Of a DNA stretch of 64,000 nucleotides, positions 43,480 to 52,887 are shown piece after piece. The notes below the pieces were generated by a model that saw nothing but the letters and a program-made list of their open reading frames with translations, was not told the origin of the DNA and did no database searches. A program made the position numbers and the translations under genes. Every line of letters begins with the position of its first letter. Positions within the stretch are counted from its first letter, which is position 1. Source of the DNA: Candidatus Nitrotoga sp. BS (GTDB lineage Bacteria > Pseudomonadota > Gammaproteobacteria > Burkholderiales > Gallionellaceae); the NCBI RefSeq assembly GCF_927797785.1, contig NZ_CAKMLL010000030.1, positions 20,588-84,587 of the forward strand. Reading direction: 5' to 3'.

Positions 43480-44694
43480 TTATCGTACTGTCTGGTCGGT
43501 TAAACGACTGTAAACGGTGTGATAGCGAGCTACAGACACTTTCCAGTTACGCTCAGTCTCGACAAAGTGCCGCCCGGCGGCTTTCATCGCCGGCCAGCGC
43601 TCGGGTGTATTAAGCAAATCGAGCACCTTGCTCGCTAGGTCTTGCGGAGATCCGGCTTTGAAAAGCACGCCCGTTTCACCATCACGAATCAGCTCTTTGT
43701 GTCCTCCTACGTTGGAAGCCACAAATAAACGGCCCTGTGCCATCGCTTCCAGTGGTTTCAACGGCGTAACCAATTCAGTGAGACGCATTGAGTGGCGCGG
43801 ATAAACGAGTACGTCCACCAGGTCGTAATAGCGGTTCACCTCACTGTGTGGTACTCGACCAGTGAACACAACCTTATCCGCAATGCCGAGTTGGCGAGAT
43901 TGCTGTTTCAATGCTTCTTCCTGCGGCCCACCGCCCACCAATAAAACACGTACATCCGGCATTTGCTCGAGAATGCGCGGTAATGCAGTTAGCAGTAAAT
44001 CCAACCCTTCATAGGCATAGAATGAGCCTATGAAGCCGATGATACGGTAGCCTGTCAGACCTAGTTGCTGCTTAAGCAAGTTATCCGGTGTGCTTCCCAA
44101 GGAAAATTTTTCAATATCCACGGCATTGGGGATGACGGTGACTTTTTGCGCTGAAACGCCACGCATCACGATATCGTTGCGCAACCCTTCACAGATCGTG
44201 GTAATGGCATCCACGCGATTGAAGGCGTAGGTTTCTAGGGCGCGAGTAAGGCGGTAACGCAGTCCCCGTTCTGTGCTAGTACCATGATCCACCGCTGCAT
44301 CTTCCCAGAATGCACGAACCTCATAGACCACTGGAATACCCAACCTGCGGCCAACGCGTAAAGCAGATATGGCATTCAGAGCAGGAGAGTGTGCATGTAA
44401 AATATCCGGCTTAACGATACGGGCTACTTCATCAAGACGGCGAGTAAGAGCATTAATGACGGAAATCTGGTTTAAAAAAGGTACTTTCGCCATTTGAGTA
44501 ATTGCATGGTGTGTACGGAAAAAATGCCAGCCATCGATATTTTCTTCACTTGCGCTACAAGTTCCCTGCTTTGGGCTAGTCAGTTGTATGGTATGCCATC
44601 CCAAAGCACGTTGTTCTTTAAGAATAGAAAGAGTGCGAAAAGTGTAGCCACTATGTAACGGAATAGAGTGATCAAGGATATGTAAGATGTGCAT
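43480..44694 (-). CDS. Exosortase A-associated glycosyltransferase, Daro_2409 type
   Basis: 404 residues. The start MHILHILDHSIPLHSGYTFR, with RTLSILKEQRALGWHTIQLTSPKQG after it, matches the GT4 subfamily described as PEP-CTERM/exosortase A-associated (TIGR04063). C-terminal ELVTPLKPLEAMAQGRLFVASNVGG is the usual donor-binding end. Its presence supports assignment of this operon to the XrtA type. It follows the ArnA-like gene by 13 bp. Confidence 0.88.
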   Translation of the reverse strand: MHILHILDHSIPLHSGYTFRTLSILKEQRALGWHTIQLTSPKQGTCSASEENIDGWHFFRTHHAITQMAKVPFLNQISVINALTRRLDEVARIVKPDILHAHSPALNAISALRVGRRLGIPVVYEVRAFWEDAAVDHGTSTERGLRYRLTRALETYAFNRVDAITTICEGLRNDIVMRGVSAQKVTVIPNAVDIEKFSLGSTPDNLLKQQLGLTGYRIIGFIGSFYAYEGLDLLLTALPRILEQMPDVRVLLVGGGPQEEALKQQSRQLGIADKVVFTGRVPHSEVNRYYDLVDVLVYPRHSMRLTELVTPLKPLEAMAQGRLFVASNVGGHKELIRDGETGVLFKAGSPQDLASKVLDLLNTPERWPAMKAAGRHFVETERNWKVSVARYHTVYSRLTDQTVR

Positions 44695-44707
44695 TTCTAT
44701 TTTTAGA

Positions 44708-45751
44708 TCAATAATTTAAGTTGCGCGCGTCATTAATTTGTCCGCGATAAGCATCAAAGATCTTTCGTAGAGCATCTGCCATCGAAATAACTGGATTCCA
44801 TCCCAGCTCCTCGCAGGTGTTGGTGATTTTTGGGACCCGGTTCTGCACGTCTTGGTAGCCATTGCCGTAATAGATTGCCGCTGTGGTTGTTACCAGTTGC
44901 ACCTTGCTCGCAGAATCAAGGTACTCCGGGTATTCTCCAGCCAATTTCAGCATCATGGTAGCCAAGTCACGGATGGAATAGTTGTTGCTCGGATTGCCGA
45001 TATTGTAAATCTTACCGGAAGCGACACCATCCTTGTTTACAATGATCTTCATTAGTGCGGTTATTCCATCGTCGATATAAGTAAATGCCCGTTTCTGTTG
45101 CCCACCGTCTACCAGACTTATATTTTCACCCCGCACGATGTGGCCGAAAAATTGTGTCAGCACGCGCGAGCTTCCTTCTTTCGGTGTGTGTATGGAGTCC
45201 AGTCCAGAACCAATCCAGTTGAATGGACGGAAGAGGGTAAAATTTAATCCCTGTTCCGTCCCATAGCCCCAAATCACGCGATCCATCAACTGCTTGGCAC
45301 AGGAATAAATCCACCGTGGCTTATTGATTGGGCCGCAGATAAGCTCTGAATTTTCGGGGTCAAACTCCTCATCGTGGCACATGCCATACACTTCAGAGGT
45401 AGAAGGAAATATCAAGTGTTTCTGGTATTTAACGGCTGAGCGGACAATGGGTAGATTAGCTTCGAAATCGAGCTCAAATACCCGCAGCGGTTCTTTGACA
45501 TAAGTGGAGGGTGTCGCAATTGCCACCAATGGCAAAATCACGTCGCACTTCTTGATATGATACTCCACCCATTCTTTGTTGATGGTGATGTCGCCTTCAA
45601 AAAAATGAAAGCGCGGATGATCGAGAAAATCAGTAATACGTTCTGAATTCATATCCATGCCGTACACATCCCAATCAGTTGTAGCAAGGATGCGGTTGGA
45701 TAGGTGGTGTCCGATAAAGCCATTTACGCCAAGGATTAAAACTTTCTTCAT
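44708..45751 (-). CDS. ArnA-C-like UDP-glucuronate dehydrogenase/decarboxylase, stand-alone
   Basis: 347 residues. Very like the C-terminal domain of ArnA: ILGVNGFIGHHLSNRIL, then FPSTSEVYGMCHDEEFD, then NKPRWIYSCAKQLMDRVIWGYG, LFRPFNWIGSGLD and YYGNGYQDVQNR. The Ser/Thr-Tyr-Lys catalytic set and Arg of the decarboxylase are kept. ArnA-C turns UDP-glucuronate into UDP-4-keto-pentose. Here the gene stands alone, while a formyltransferase is encoded 6 kb downstream in the same operon. It may make a 4-keto sugar for a formylated amino sugar, but no ArnB-type aminotransferase is in this operon. Confidence 0.85.
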   Translation of the reverse strand: MKKVLILGVNGFIGHHLSNRILATTDWDVYGMDMNSERITDFLDHPRFHFFEGDITINKEWVEYHIKKCDVILPLVAIATPSTYVKEPLRVFELDFEANLPIVRSAVKYQKHLIFPSTSEVYGMCHDEEFDPENSELICGPINKPRWIYSCAKQLMDRVIWGYGTEQGLNFTLFRPFNWIGSGLDSIHTPKEGSSRVLTQFFGHIVRGENISLVDGGQQKRAFTYIDDGITALMKIIVNKDGVASGKIYNIGNPSNNYSIRDLATMMLKLAGEYPEYLDSASKVQLVTTTAAIYYGNGYQDVQNRVPKITNTCEELGWNPVISMADALRKIFDAYRGQINDARNLNY

Positions 45752-45874
45752 TACAATTTCCTTAATAAATACACTGCAAGGTAGCAGCGTGTATATGGCT
45801 TATTAATCAGACCAACTTAACCAGTAATAAAAGTTTGAGCAAGTTAATGGGTGCTGCTTATTATTGTGTATTGG

Positions 45875-47779
45875 TTAATTGACGCTGCTTTGCTGAATAT
45901 TTCGAAGAAATGCTTCGAACATTAGCAGTGTCCACAATGGCGTGCTGTAATCGCGCAGCCCGGCTTGATGATGGTCGACTAATTCGCGGAGGTAATCCGC
46001 ATTAAAGTAACCAGTGGCTGCTAGTGTTGGGCCCAGCACGGCCTCCCGGACTTTTTCTTTCAGAGGGCCGCGGAACCAGCTTGCAAGCGGCACTGCAAAA
46101 CCCATTTTCTTGCGATATAAAATTTCATTTGGCAGGTGCGACTCCATCGCCTTCTTGAATATATACTTGCCTTCCCCACCCTGTAGCTTGAGCGATGCAG
46201 GTAACCGTGAGGCCCACTCCACCAATTTGTGGTCAAGCAGAGGTTCGCGCACTTCGAGCGCGTGCGCCATGCTGGCACGATCAACCTTGGTCAGAATGTC
46301 GCCGACGAGATAGGTCTTGATGTCGAGGTATTGCACTCGCGCCAGTGGTTCCTGTGCAGGCGAGTGTGCATCGTGCCGGTACATCACCTCCACCGCCCGG
46401 TAGCCATCTAGCGCCCGATTAAAATCCGGGCTGAACAGGCGCGCGCGCATGGAATCGCTGAAGAGCGAAATACTATGAAAATAACCTTCTACTGAATCGC
46501 GCGCCATGCCCTCGAGCGTGGATTTAGCACGAAAAATTTTAGGTGCCCAATCTGCTTTTGGATAGAACTTGCCCAGCAGGCCGAATACTGGGCGACGCAC
46601 TGCAGATGGAATGAAACTGCGCATGCGTTCTTCGTTCAGATGCCAGCGATAACGCCGGTAGCCAGCAAAGCTCTCGTCGCCTCCATCACCGGAAAGTGCA
46701 ACAGTGACATTTTTTCGCGCCAGTTGGCACACGCGGTAAGTGGGCATGGCGGAGCTGTCTGCGTAAGGTTCATCGTAGAGTGCAGCTAACTTATCAATGA
46801 GACCGAAATCATCGGTATCAACTTGTTCCACTCGATGATTAGTGTGGTAGCGTGTTGCGACTATTGCAGCGTATTCAGATTCATTGAATGCCGGGTCGCC
46901 GAATGAGATAGAGCAGGTGTTCACCGGTTCGGTGGACAATCCTGCCATCATTGCCACCACGGCGCTGGAATCTACGCCTCCAGAAAGGAAGGCGCCTAGG
47001 GGTACCTCTGAGGCCAAGCGGATTTTTACAGATTCGCGCAGTAGCGGCACGAGTTCTTCTTGCGCTTCGGCTTGCGTCATTGGAGCAAGAGGATGAAATG
47101 GTACGTCCCAATATTCACGCGGCTGCGGCATTGGCTGACCGCGCTTCACGGTGAGGGTATGCGCGGGTGACAGCTTTAAGGCTTGCTTGTATATGGTACG
47201 CGGTTCGGGAACATAGCCGTAAGCGAAATATTCCTCAATCGCTTGTGGGTCAATGTCACGTCGCAACGCTGGGTGGGCGGTCAAAACCTTAAGCTCAGAT
47301 CCGAAGATAAGTTGACCGTCGTCAAGCAGTGCATAGAAGAGCGGCTTAACACCGAGGCGATCACGTGCCAGAAAAAACGTCTCTTTATTGCGATCCCATA
47401 ACCCGAACGCGAACATACCGCGGAAGCGTTCAACGCAGGCTTCACCCCATTGCTCCCAGGCATGTACGATGACTTCAGTATCACAACGGGTGCGGAAGGT
47501 ATGGCCCAATGCTTGAAGTTCGGGGATTAAATCGACGAAATTGTATATCTCGCCGTTGAACACCACCACCACACTGCCGTCTTCGTTGAACAGGGGCTGA
47601 TGACCAGAAGAAAGGTCTATGATCGAGAGCCGTTTGTGCGCCATTGCCATTCCAGGCTCCGCATGCAAGCCGCTCTCGTCTGGGCCGCGATGATGCTGAG
47701 TCTGGTTCATGCGCGTGAGCAGCGCCTGATCAATGGGGCGCTTGGCTTGCGTATCAAATATGCCGGCTATTCCACACAT
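45875..47779 (-). CDS. Exosortase A-associated asparagine-synthase-like amidotransferase
   Basis: 634 residues. Class II glutamine amidotransferase N-terminus with Cys2 (MCGIAGIFD), HHRGPDESG and FNGEIYNF, then an ATP-pyrophosphatase domain with LSGGVDSSAVVAMM near residue 265 and SGDGGDESFAGYRRY. The start matches the exosortase A-associated amidotransferase subgroup (TIGR03108). It may amidate a uronic acid or form an amide on the polysaccharide, not free asparagine; this is inferred from location. No strong ribosome-binding site is seen before the ATG, only an A-rich tract. Confidence 0.9.
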   Translation of the reverse strand: MCGIAGIFDTQAKRPIDQALLTRMNQTQHHRGPDESGLHAEPGMAMAHKRLSIIDLSSGHQPLFNEDGSVVVVFNGEIYNFVDLIPELQALGHTFRTRCDTEVIVHAWEQWGEACVERFRGMFAFGLWDRNKETFFLARDRLGVKPLFYALLDDGQLIFGSELKVLTAHPALRRDIDPQAIEEYFAYGYVPEPRTIYKQALKLSPAHTLTVKRGQPMPQPREYWDVPFHPLAPMTQAEAQEELVPLLRESVKIRLASEVPLGAFLSGGVDSSAVVAMMAGLSTEPVNTCSISFGDPAFNESEYAAIVATRYHTNHRVEQVDTDDFGLIDKLAALYDEPYADSSAMPTYRVCQLARKNVTVALSGDGGDESFAGYRRYRWHLNEERMRSFIPSAVRRPVFGLLGKFYPKADWAPKIFRAKSTLEGMARDSVEGYFHSISLFSDSMRARLFSPDFNRALDGYRAVEVMYRHDAHSPAQEPLARVQYLDIKTYLVGDILTKVDRASMAHALEVREPLLDHKLVEWASRLPASLKLQGGEGKYIFKKAMESHLPNEILYRKKMGFAVPLASWFRGPLKEKVREAVLGPTLAATGYFNADYLRELVDHHQAGLRDYSTPLWTLLMFEAFLRNIQQSSVN

Positions 47780-47818
47780 GATTTTTTTTTCATTTTTGTT
47801 ATGTTAATGGTCTCTATC

Positions 47819-48961
47819 TTAATTACCCAGCACTGTGTCATATACGTTCAGGTATCCACTTACCATGGCCGACATTGAAAAGTTCGCCTCAATTTTGGCT
47901 CGCCCCGCCGCACCATGCGTGTGGGTTCGAACGCTATCTTGAAAATACATTAGCATGGCATTTGTCATTGCTTTCAGATCGGCAGTTGGTACCAGCGTGC
48001 CTGTGATGCCCTCGTCCACCAGTTCACTGTTCCCGCCGACGGCGGTTGCGACTACCGGCAAACCGCATGCCATCGCTTCCAGAATGGTGTTGGATACGCC
48101 TTCGCCCAACGAGGATAAGCAGAATAGGTCGAATTGGCGCATCAAATCCGCTATGTCGTCTCGGTTGCCCGGTAACCAGGCGAGATGCTCGGCATTGGAT
48201 TGCTTTAGTAAGGCCAGGCAGGACATGCGCGCCACGCCTTCACCCAGAATTACCAGCCGCGCGCGAGCACGAATCTCAGGCTTAAGTTCTAGCATGTGTA
48301 GAAAAGCACGCACCAAATTGGGATAGTCTTTTACCTCTGCCATACGTCCCACGGCGCCGATCACAAAGCCATCTGGCGGGCAAAATCCAAACGGGCCGAA
48401 GTTAATTCTTGGTGTAGTGAGCGGTGAGAATTTTACACTATCGACACCGTTGTAAATTTGAGTAGCGATTGCCGGATTTACATGTACGGAATCGATTAAC
48501 CAGCGTTTCAGATCTTTACTCACTGGAATGTAATGCTTTACCAGCGGCCGAATTGCTTGACGCAGCAAATTGTATTTACGATTCTTGCCCTGCAAGTCAA
48601 ACATGTCACGCCCATGCTCGCCATGCACTCTGTTGCTGATACCAGCGGCAGCGGCAACCACTTGCCCTTCCAAGGCCGCGAGATTGCGTGTATGTACAAT
48701 GGCTGGCTTGAGCCGCCGTAGCTCACGAAATAATCGACCATACAGTCCTATATCATTGCCGGCACGCTTGTTAAGCGCCACTAATTCGACCGGTTGATGC
48801 AGGCGTTGACGAAACTCGCTGTATCCGGTCAAGCATACGATGGCGTGGCGGTAGCGTCCTGGGGGCATATGATTGATCAAATTCACAATGCCATTTTCCA
48901 TGCCGCCCACGCCAAAATGATGAATGACATGCACAATCAATGGTGGATTATTAGTGTGCAT
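47819..48961 (-). CDS. PEP-CTERM/EpsH1-associated sugar transferase 2
   Basis: 380 residues. VHVIHHFGVGGMENGIVNLIN and LKPAIVHTRNLAALEGQ are features of the sugar transferase subfamily linked to EpsH/XrtA (TIGR03088). DNSELVDEGITG-type C-terminus follows SSLGEGVSNTILEAMACGLPVVAT, which contains the EX7E motif. It overlaps xrtA by 11 bp, so the transferase is coupled to the exosortase gene. Confidence 0.9.
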   Translation of the reverse strand: MHTNNPPLIVHVIHHFGVGGMENGIVNLINHMPPGRYRHAIVCLTGYSEFRQRLHQPVELVALNKRAGNDIGLYGRLFRELRRLKPAIVHTRNLAALEGQVVAAAAGISNRVHGEHGRDMFDLQGKNRKYNLLRQAIRPLVKHYIPVSKDLKRWLIDSVHVNPAIATQIYNGVDSVKFSPLTTPRINFGPFGFCPPDGFVIGAVGRMAEVKDYPNLVRAFLHMLELKPEIRARARLVILGEGVARMSCLALLKQSNAEHLAWLPGNRDDIADLMRQFDLFCLSSLGEGVSNTILEAMACGLPVVATAVGGNSELVDEGITGTLVPTADLKAMTNAMLMYFQDSVRTHTHGAAGRAKIEANFSMSAMVSGYLNVYDTVLGN

Positions 48962-50546
48962 ATGTTCCGTGCTCTGCTACTTCAATAAGGCTGCCATCGA
49001 TTGCCGGCAGCATATCGTTGGCAAAAGTTTGTAGTGACAATGCCGCTGCTTCCGGCGTACCCTCATAGGGCGCTGCAATGATGATTACTGCACCATCGTC
49101 TCGCTGTCCAGATAACTTGGCCTTTGCCAAAAGCAACTTCGCCAGATACGGGTTGGTAGTATATGTACCCTCCAAACTATTCCAACTCCAGATTAATAAT
49201 CGGTTATTGGCGGCACGCAATAATGTTTGCTGGATTGTTTCATTCTTTCCTCGAAGAGAAATTATGCGCGATCCTTCACCTACATTGTTCCATACGGGAT
49301 GCTTTTGCTGGATCATGTAGTTTTGGGAATTAATTAATTCCGCATCCTGGCGTTGAGTCCGGTAATAACCGAGATAGATGCTGATGATCTTATCCCCCTT
49401 GCGGTAAGTATGCATGGCTTGTGCATGGGTGCCAACGTAGTGGGGCTGCCAATCCGAAAATGCCGTAGTTTGCAGATTCCAACCTTGATTAGACTCAGGT
49501 AGCTTAATAATTAGCCCATCGGTTTTGATTGGGCGGCTGTCTAAATACACTGCGTAGGCAGGCCACAAGGCTGCAACCAGAATGGTGATAACGCCCACGG
49601 CAAATCCACGGCTCGTGATTGTGCCACGAGCTGTATTAACAGCAATCTTGTGTTCTTGCCGTTCGTGATCGGGTTGATCTTCCCGCCAGAAAGCGCCAAT
49701 CCAGAATAGCAACGTTATAACGATTCCGAAAAAGACCCAGCCGTAAATGTAATGGTCAACTCCCAATGCCAATTGCATATTGCTTAAGTGAGCGATCATC
49801 ACGATCAGATAAGCGCGCATCCCATTGGCAAAAATGGGGACGATCAGTGACAGCGCAGCAAAAATAAACCTGCGTTTATTACTGCGATAGGTGAGATAGC
49901 CATATAAGGTGCCCAGAGTGATAGAGGCAATCAAATAGCGTAAACCGCTACAACCTTCTACAACGGACCACTGGCCACTAGGTATTGTGAAAAATGTTCC
50001 TTCACGGAAAACTGGAATACCTGTTACTTGTAGTGCAGTCACTACAAAATTGGCAGTGAAATCCATTAGCGGGGGAATCAGGAACTCTCCAAACGGAACG
50101 GCAAAAAACAGGAATCCAAGGGGGAAAGTAATCGCACGGGCTACCCGCAGCCCCAGCATCGTCCAGACTGCCACCGGTATCATTGCTACCAAACACAATT
50201 GAGCGATAACCTGCACACTGCCGGCATCGGCAAGCAGCCAGCCCAGGCCTAGCCCTGCCATAACTATCAAGCCGCGGTAATCCGCGCATGGTGATATCTC
50301 GGCAAGCGATTTGCGCTTCAGCCATATGAGATAGGCGCTAATCGGAAAAATAAAAAAACCGTGGGTAAAGGTCTCAGAGCGCAGCCAGATAGAGACAGTG
50401 GATAATACGGTTTGGTGATAGATGGCGAGAATCGTGGCTATGGTCGCAAGTGTGAGGATGGCCATAAAGCGCCATTGCAATATTGCCGGCTCGGTTTGGT
50501 TACCGACGCTGGAAGCCGTTAATGCTTGAGGTGTTGTGCCAGTCAT
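48951..50546 (-). CDS. xrtA: Exosortase A fused to EpsI domain
   Basis: 531 residues. An integral membrane transpeptidase-like protease that cleaves the PEP-CTERM tail of secreted proteins and links them to a glycan. The catalytic Cys199 (VEGCSGLRYL), Arg244 (NGMRAYLIV) and His265 (VDHYIYGW) are all there. Eight spans cover about residues 25-290. The C-terminal about 190 residues (from LIIKLPESNQGW) are the EpsI domain, here fused rather than separate. The frame is open 17 codons upstream, but ATG 50546, preceded by AAGGAT, overlaps the stop of the previous gene (ATGA). No PEP-CTERM target protein is encoded in this window. Confidence 0.95.
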   Translation of the reverse strand: MTGTTPQALTASSVGNQTEPAILQWRFMAILTLATIATILAIYHQTVLSTVSIWLRSETFTHGFFIFPISAYLIWLKRKSLAEISPCADYRGLIVMAGLGLGWLLADAGSVQVIAQLCLVAMIPVAVWTMLGLRVARAITFPLGFLFFAVPFGEFLIPPLMDFTANFVVTALQVTGIPVFREGTFFTIPSGQWSVVEGCSGLRYLIASITLGTLYGYLTYRSNKRRFIFAALSLIVPIFANGMRAYLIVMIAHLSNMQLALGVDHYIYGWVFFGIVITLLFWIGAFWREDQPDHERQEHKIAVNTARGTITSRGFAVGVITILVAALWPAYAVYLDSRPIKTDGLIIKLPESNQGWNLQTTAFSDWQPHYVGTHAQAMHTYRKGDKIISIYLGYYRTQRQDAELINSQNYMIQQKHPVWNNVGEGSRIISLRGKNETIQQTLLRAANNRLLIWSWNSLEGTYTTNPYLAKLLLAKAKLSGQRDDGAVIIIAAPYEGTPEAAALSLQTFANDMLPAIDGSLIEVAEHGTYAH

Positions 50547-51832
50547 CGTTGCATATCCTTGATAGTAGCCAAGTGTGGAGTTTCTTCTGCTACCCAAGTA
50601 CTTTTGCCTGGATTGAAGGATTCAGACGCAGTTATCGGAGTGTCCGCAAGCAATGTTTTGACATGCGCAAGGCTGCGTTCCCATTCATAATCAGCCAGAA
50701 TCCGAGCGCGTGCGGTTGCGCCAGTATGTTCTACGGCTTTGTTTGAGAGCATCGATATAATAACGTGGCTAAACTCTTGGCCGTTGCAGGCAATATGCAA
50801 CTCTTTGCCTGATGTCGCTAAAATACCTTCTGCTGCCTGGGGAGATGCAATAACCGTTTTTGCCATAGACATGGCTTCCAATACTTTGTTCTGTAAACCT
50901 CTGGCGATGCGTAAAGGCGCCACCGCTAGTTTGGCATGGGCGAGATAGGGCCTGACATCATCTACTGCGCCTGTTACCACGGTTCCAGGTAACTGCGCCA
51001 GTTCCTGTACGGCGGCAGTTGGGCGAGATCCCACGATATAAAACCGTGCATGGGGATACTTGGCAAGTACAGTGGGAAAGATTTCCTGAGCGAACCAACG
51101 CACGGCGTCTACATTTGGCCAGTAATCCATAGCGCCGGTAAATACAATGGCTGCCGTGTTTGCTTGATACGGATCAGGATATTCTCGGCTAGGCGAAAAA
51201 TAGTCACTATCCACACCATTATTGAAGAACCCAATTTTCTCAGCACTCTCCGGCGACAGTTGTTTAAAAAGATTGGCCTCAGTTTTAGAAACGAACAGCG
51301 ATGCATCATACGTGCGTGCCACTTGTCGTTCGTAGCGGAGCAGCAAGCGGCCTTCGCGTTGATATAGCCAACTCATGGGCCATGGCTTTCTTGTAGCGTA
51401 TTGACGCCATTTGTCCGAGTCTATATCGACAAAATCGATGATACAACGCGCTTGTTGAATGCCTGTTATATATTGTGCCATGGTGGAAGAGAATATTAGA
51501 ACGTGCTTTATTGAGTGCGTCTTTATTACCTTTTTTACCCACTCCTGCAATCCGATATTCCGGTAATAATCCAAGGTAAGAGGACGATTCACGATTAATG
51601 CGCTCAAACTACGCAGGCGTGCTGTGCGGGGATTTAAAGAAGCGAAATGGGTTTCTTTGCATAATTGCTTTACTGTATTTACGTATTGCCAATCGTCTGG
51701 ATCATCGATAAAGGTACCGAGATGAACATGGTAGTGTCGCGCCAGATATTTTAGCAAATGGTATGAACGTATTTTGTCACCCTTGTTGGGTGGGTAGGGG
51801 ATACGGTGGGTAAGATAAAGCAAATGATCCAT
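50543..51832 (-). CDS. PEP-CTERM/EpsH1-associated sugar transferase 1
   Basis: 429 residues. LLYLTHRIPYPPNKGDKIRSYHLLKYL is the start of the TIGR03087 sugar transferase subfamily (written in part: HRIPYPPNKGDKIRSYHLL). KVLEAMSMAKTVIAS is the C-terminal donor-binding part, with Glu in KVLEAM. It overlaps xrtA by 4 bp and follows FemAB by 5 bp. It is one of the two transferases that flank exosortase A genes almost always. Confidence 0.9.
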   Translation of the reverse strand: MDHLLYLTHRIPYPPNKGDKIRSYHLLKYLARHYHVHLGTFIDDPDDWQYVNTVKQLCKETHFASLNPRTARLRSLSALIVNRPLTLDYYRNIGLQEWVKKVIKTHSIKHVLIFSSTMAQYITGIQQARCIIDFVDIDSDKWRQYATRKPWPMSWLYQREGRLLLRYERQVARTYDASLFVSKTEANLFKQLSPESAEKIGFFNNGVDSDYFSPSREYPDPYQANTAAIVFTGAMDYWPNVDAVRWFAQEIFPTVLAKYPHARFYIVGSRPTAAVQELAQLPGTVVTGAVDDVRPYLAHAKLAVAPLRIARGLQNKVLEAMSMAKTVIASPQAAEGILATSGKELHIACNGQEFSHVIISMLSNKAVEHTGATARARILADYEWERSLAHVKTLLADTPITASESFNPGKSTWVAEETPHLATIKDMQR

Positions 51833-51837
51833 TGGCC

Positions 51838-52887
51838 CTATCCCAGGTTTTTTACAATGTGCGGTCCGAGCCAGTTGACTACTGGCAGCGGTAATTTTTG
51901 CCAGATCTTGATGAATAACTGGTATTTTGGGTTCAATGGATTGGTGTCAGGTACGGTTTTCGCTTTGAGCAATTGGTATTCGTAATGCAGTGGTTGCGGC
52001 TCAAATCCCCAGTTTTTCTTGAAGTCGAACGGACCAGTGCCGCGCTTGCTGCGGCCATAGTCGAATACCTTGATGCCGCGCTCGCAAGCGCGCCGCATCA
52101 ACTCCCAGTACTTAAAATCATTGGCTGCAAAATTGCGAGCTTCCACGGTGTCGCCAGCATAGTAGGGTAATACTTCATCGCGGAAGTAAAAGCTCAGTAC
52201 GCTGCTTAAGAGGAGCCCATCTTTAACTACGGACAGTACTTCGCAGTCGCTGCCGAATATTTCTTTAAGTAGTATGAAATAGCGCTTGGGTAATGTGGGA
52301 GTACCATGACGGTGGACATTGTCTGCGAACACGGAAAAAAATCGCTCTATGCCTTCGTCAATCTCGCTAGCGAGACCATTTTTAATTCCCTTTCTAACCA
52401 TCGCCCTCTGTTTTCGGGGGATGGCGAGCATGTTTGCTTCCACGTCCGGCTCGATAATCTTGCGAAAACAGACATAGAGATTCTTGCTTGGCCATTCAGT
52501 GTGGAAGGGCAGAATGTTGCGATATTCCAGGAAGTCCACAGATAGTTTTGCAGCCAGCATTTGAGCCGCATCGTCTAGTGCCTTCCGCGCTGGCTCTGTC
52601 GTTGCGATGATCCCCCCGTAAACGCAAAACGGTAGTGAAGATAATGAATGTCCAAACAATATGCTGTTAATTTCTGCCAGCGGGAGAATGCCTTGGATGG
52701 CTCCATTTTCTTCAGCCAGCAAGAAGTGAGTGTGATGCCCGAAGGCACGTTCTATTACTTCTTTCCAGCCAGCTCGATGAAAAAATGTGGAGTCAGGACA
52801 CGCGTAAACAAATTCATCCCAGCGTGCAGTATCATTCGGTGTCATCACGCGCACCTGCAGTGCGGGTATGGCCGTTGAAACGTTCAT
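51838..52887 (-). CDS. FemAB-like protein of the PEP-CTERM/XrtA system
   Basis: 349 residues. A GNAT-like FemAB fold, seen in FFHRAGWKEVIERAFGHHTHF, PFCVYGGIIATTEPA, and GIKVFDYGRSKRGTGPFDFKKNWG (in part: DYGRSKRGTGPFDFKKNWG). FemAB enzymes add aminoacyl groups from tRNA; in this locus (TIGR03019) the role is not proven. The frame is open 44 codons further, but that stretch overlaps the deacetylase; ATG 52887 overlaps its stop (ATGA). Confidence 0.88.
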   Translation of the reverse strand: MNVSTAIPALQVRVMTPNDTARWDEFVYACPDSTFFHRAGWKEVIERAFGHHTHFLLAEENGAIQGILPLAEINSILFGHSLSSLPFCVYGGIIATTEPARKALDDAAQMLAAKLSVDFLEYRNILPFHTEWPSKNLYVCFRKIIEPDVEANMLAIPRKQRAMVRKGIKNGLASEIDEGIERFFSVFADNVHRHGTPTLPKRYFILLKEIFGSDCEVLSVVKDGLLLSSVLSFYFRDEVLPYYAGDTVEARNFAANDFKYWELMRRACERGIKVFDYGRSKRGTGPFDFKKNWGFEPQPLHYEYQLLKAKTVPDTNPLNPKYQLFIKIWQKLPLPVVNWLGPHIVKNLG

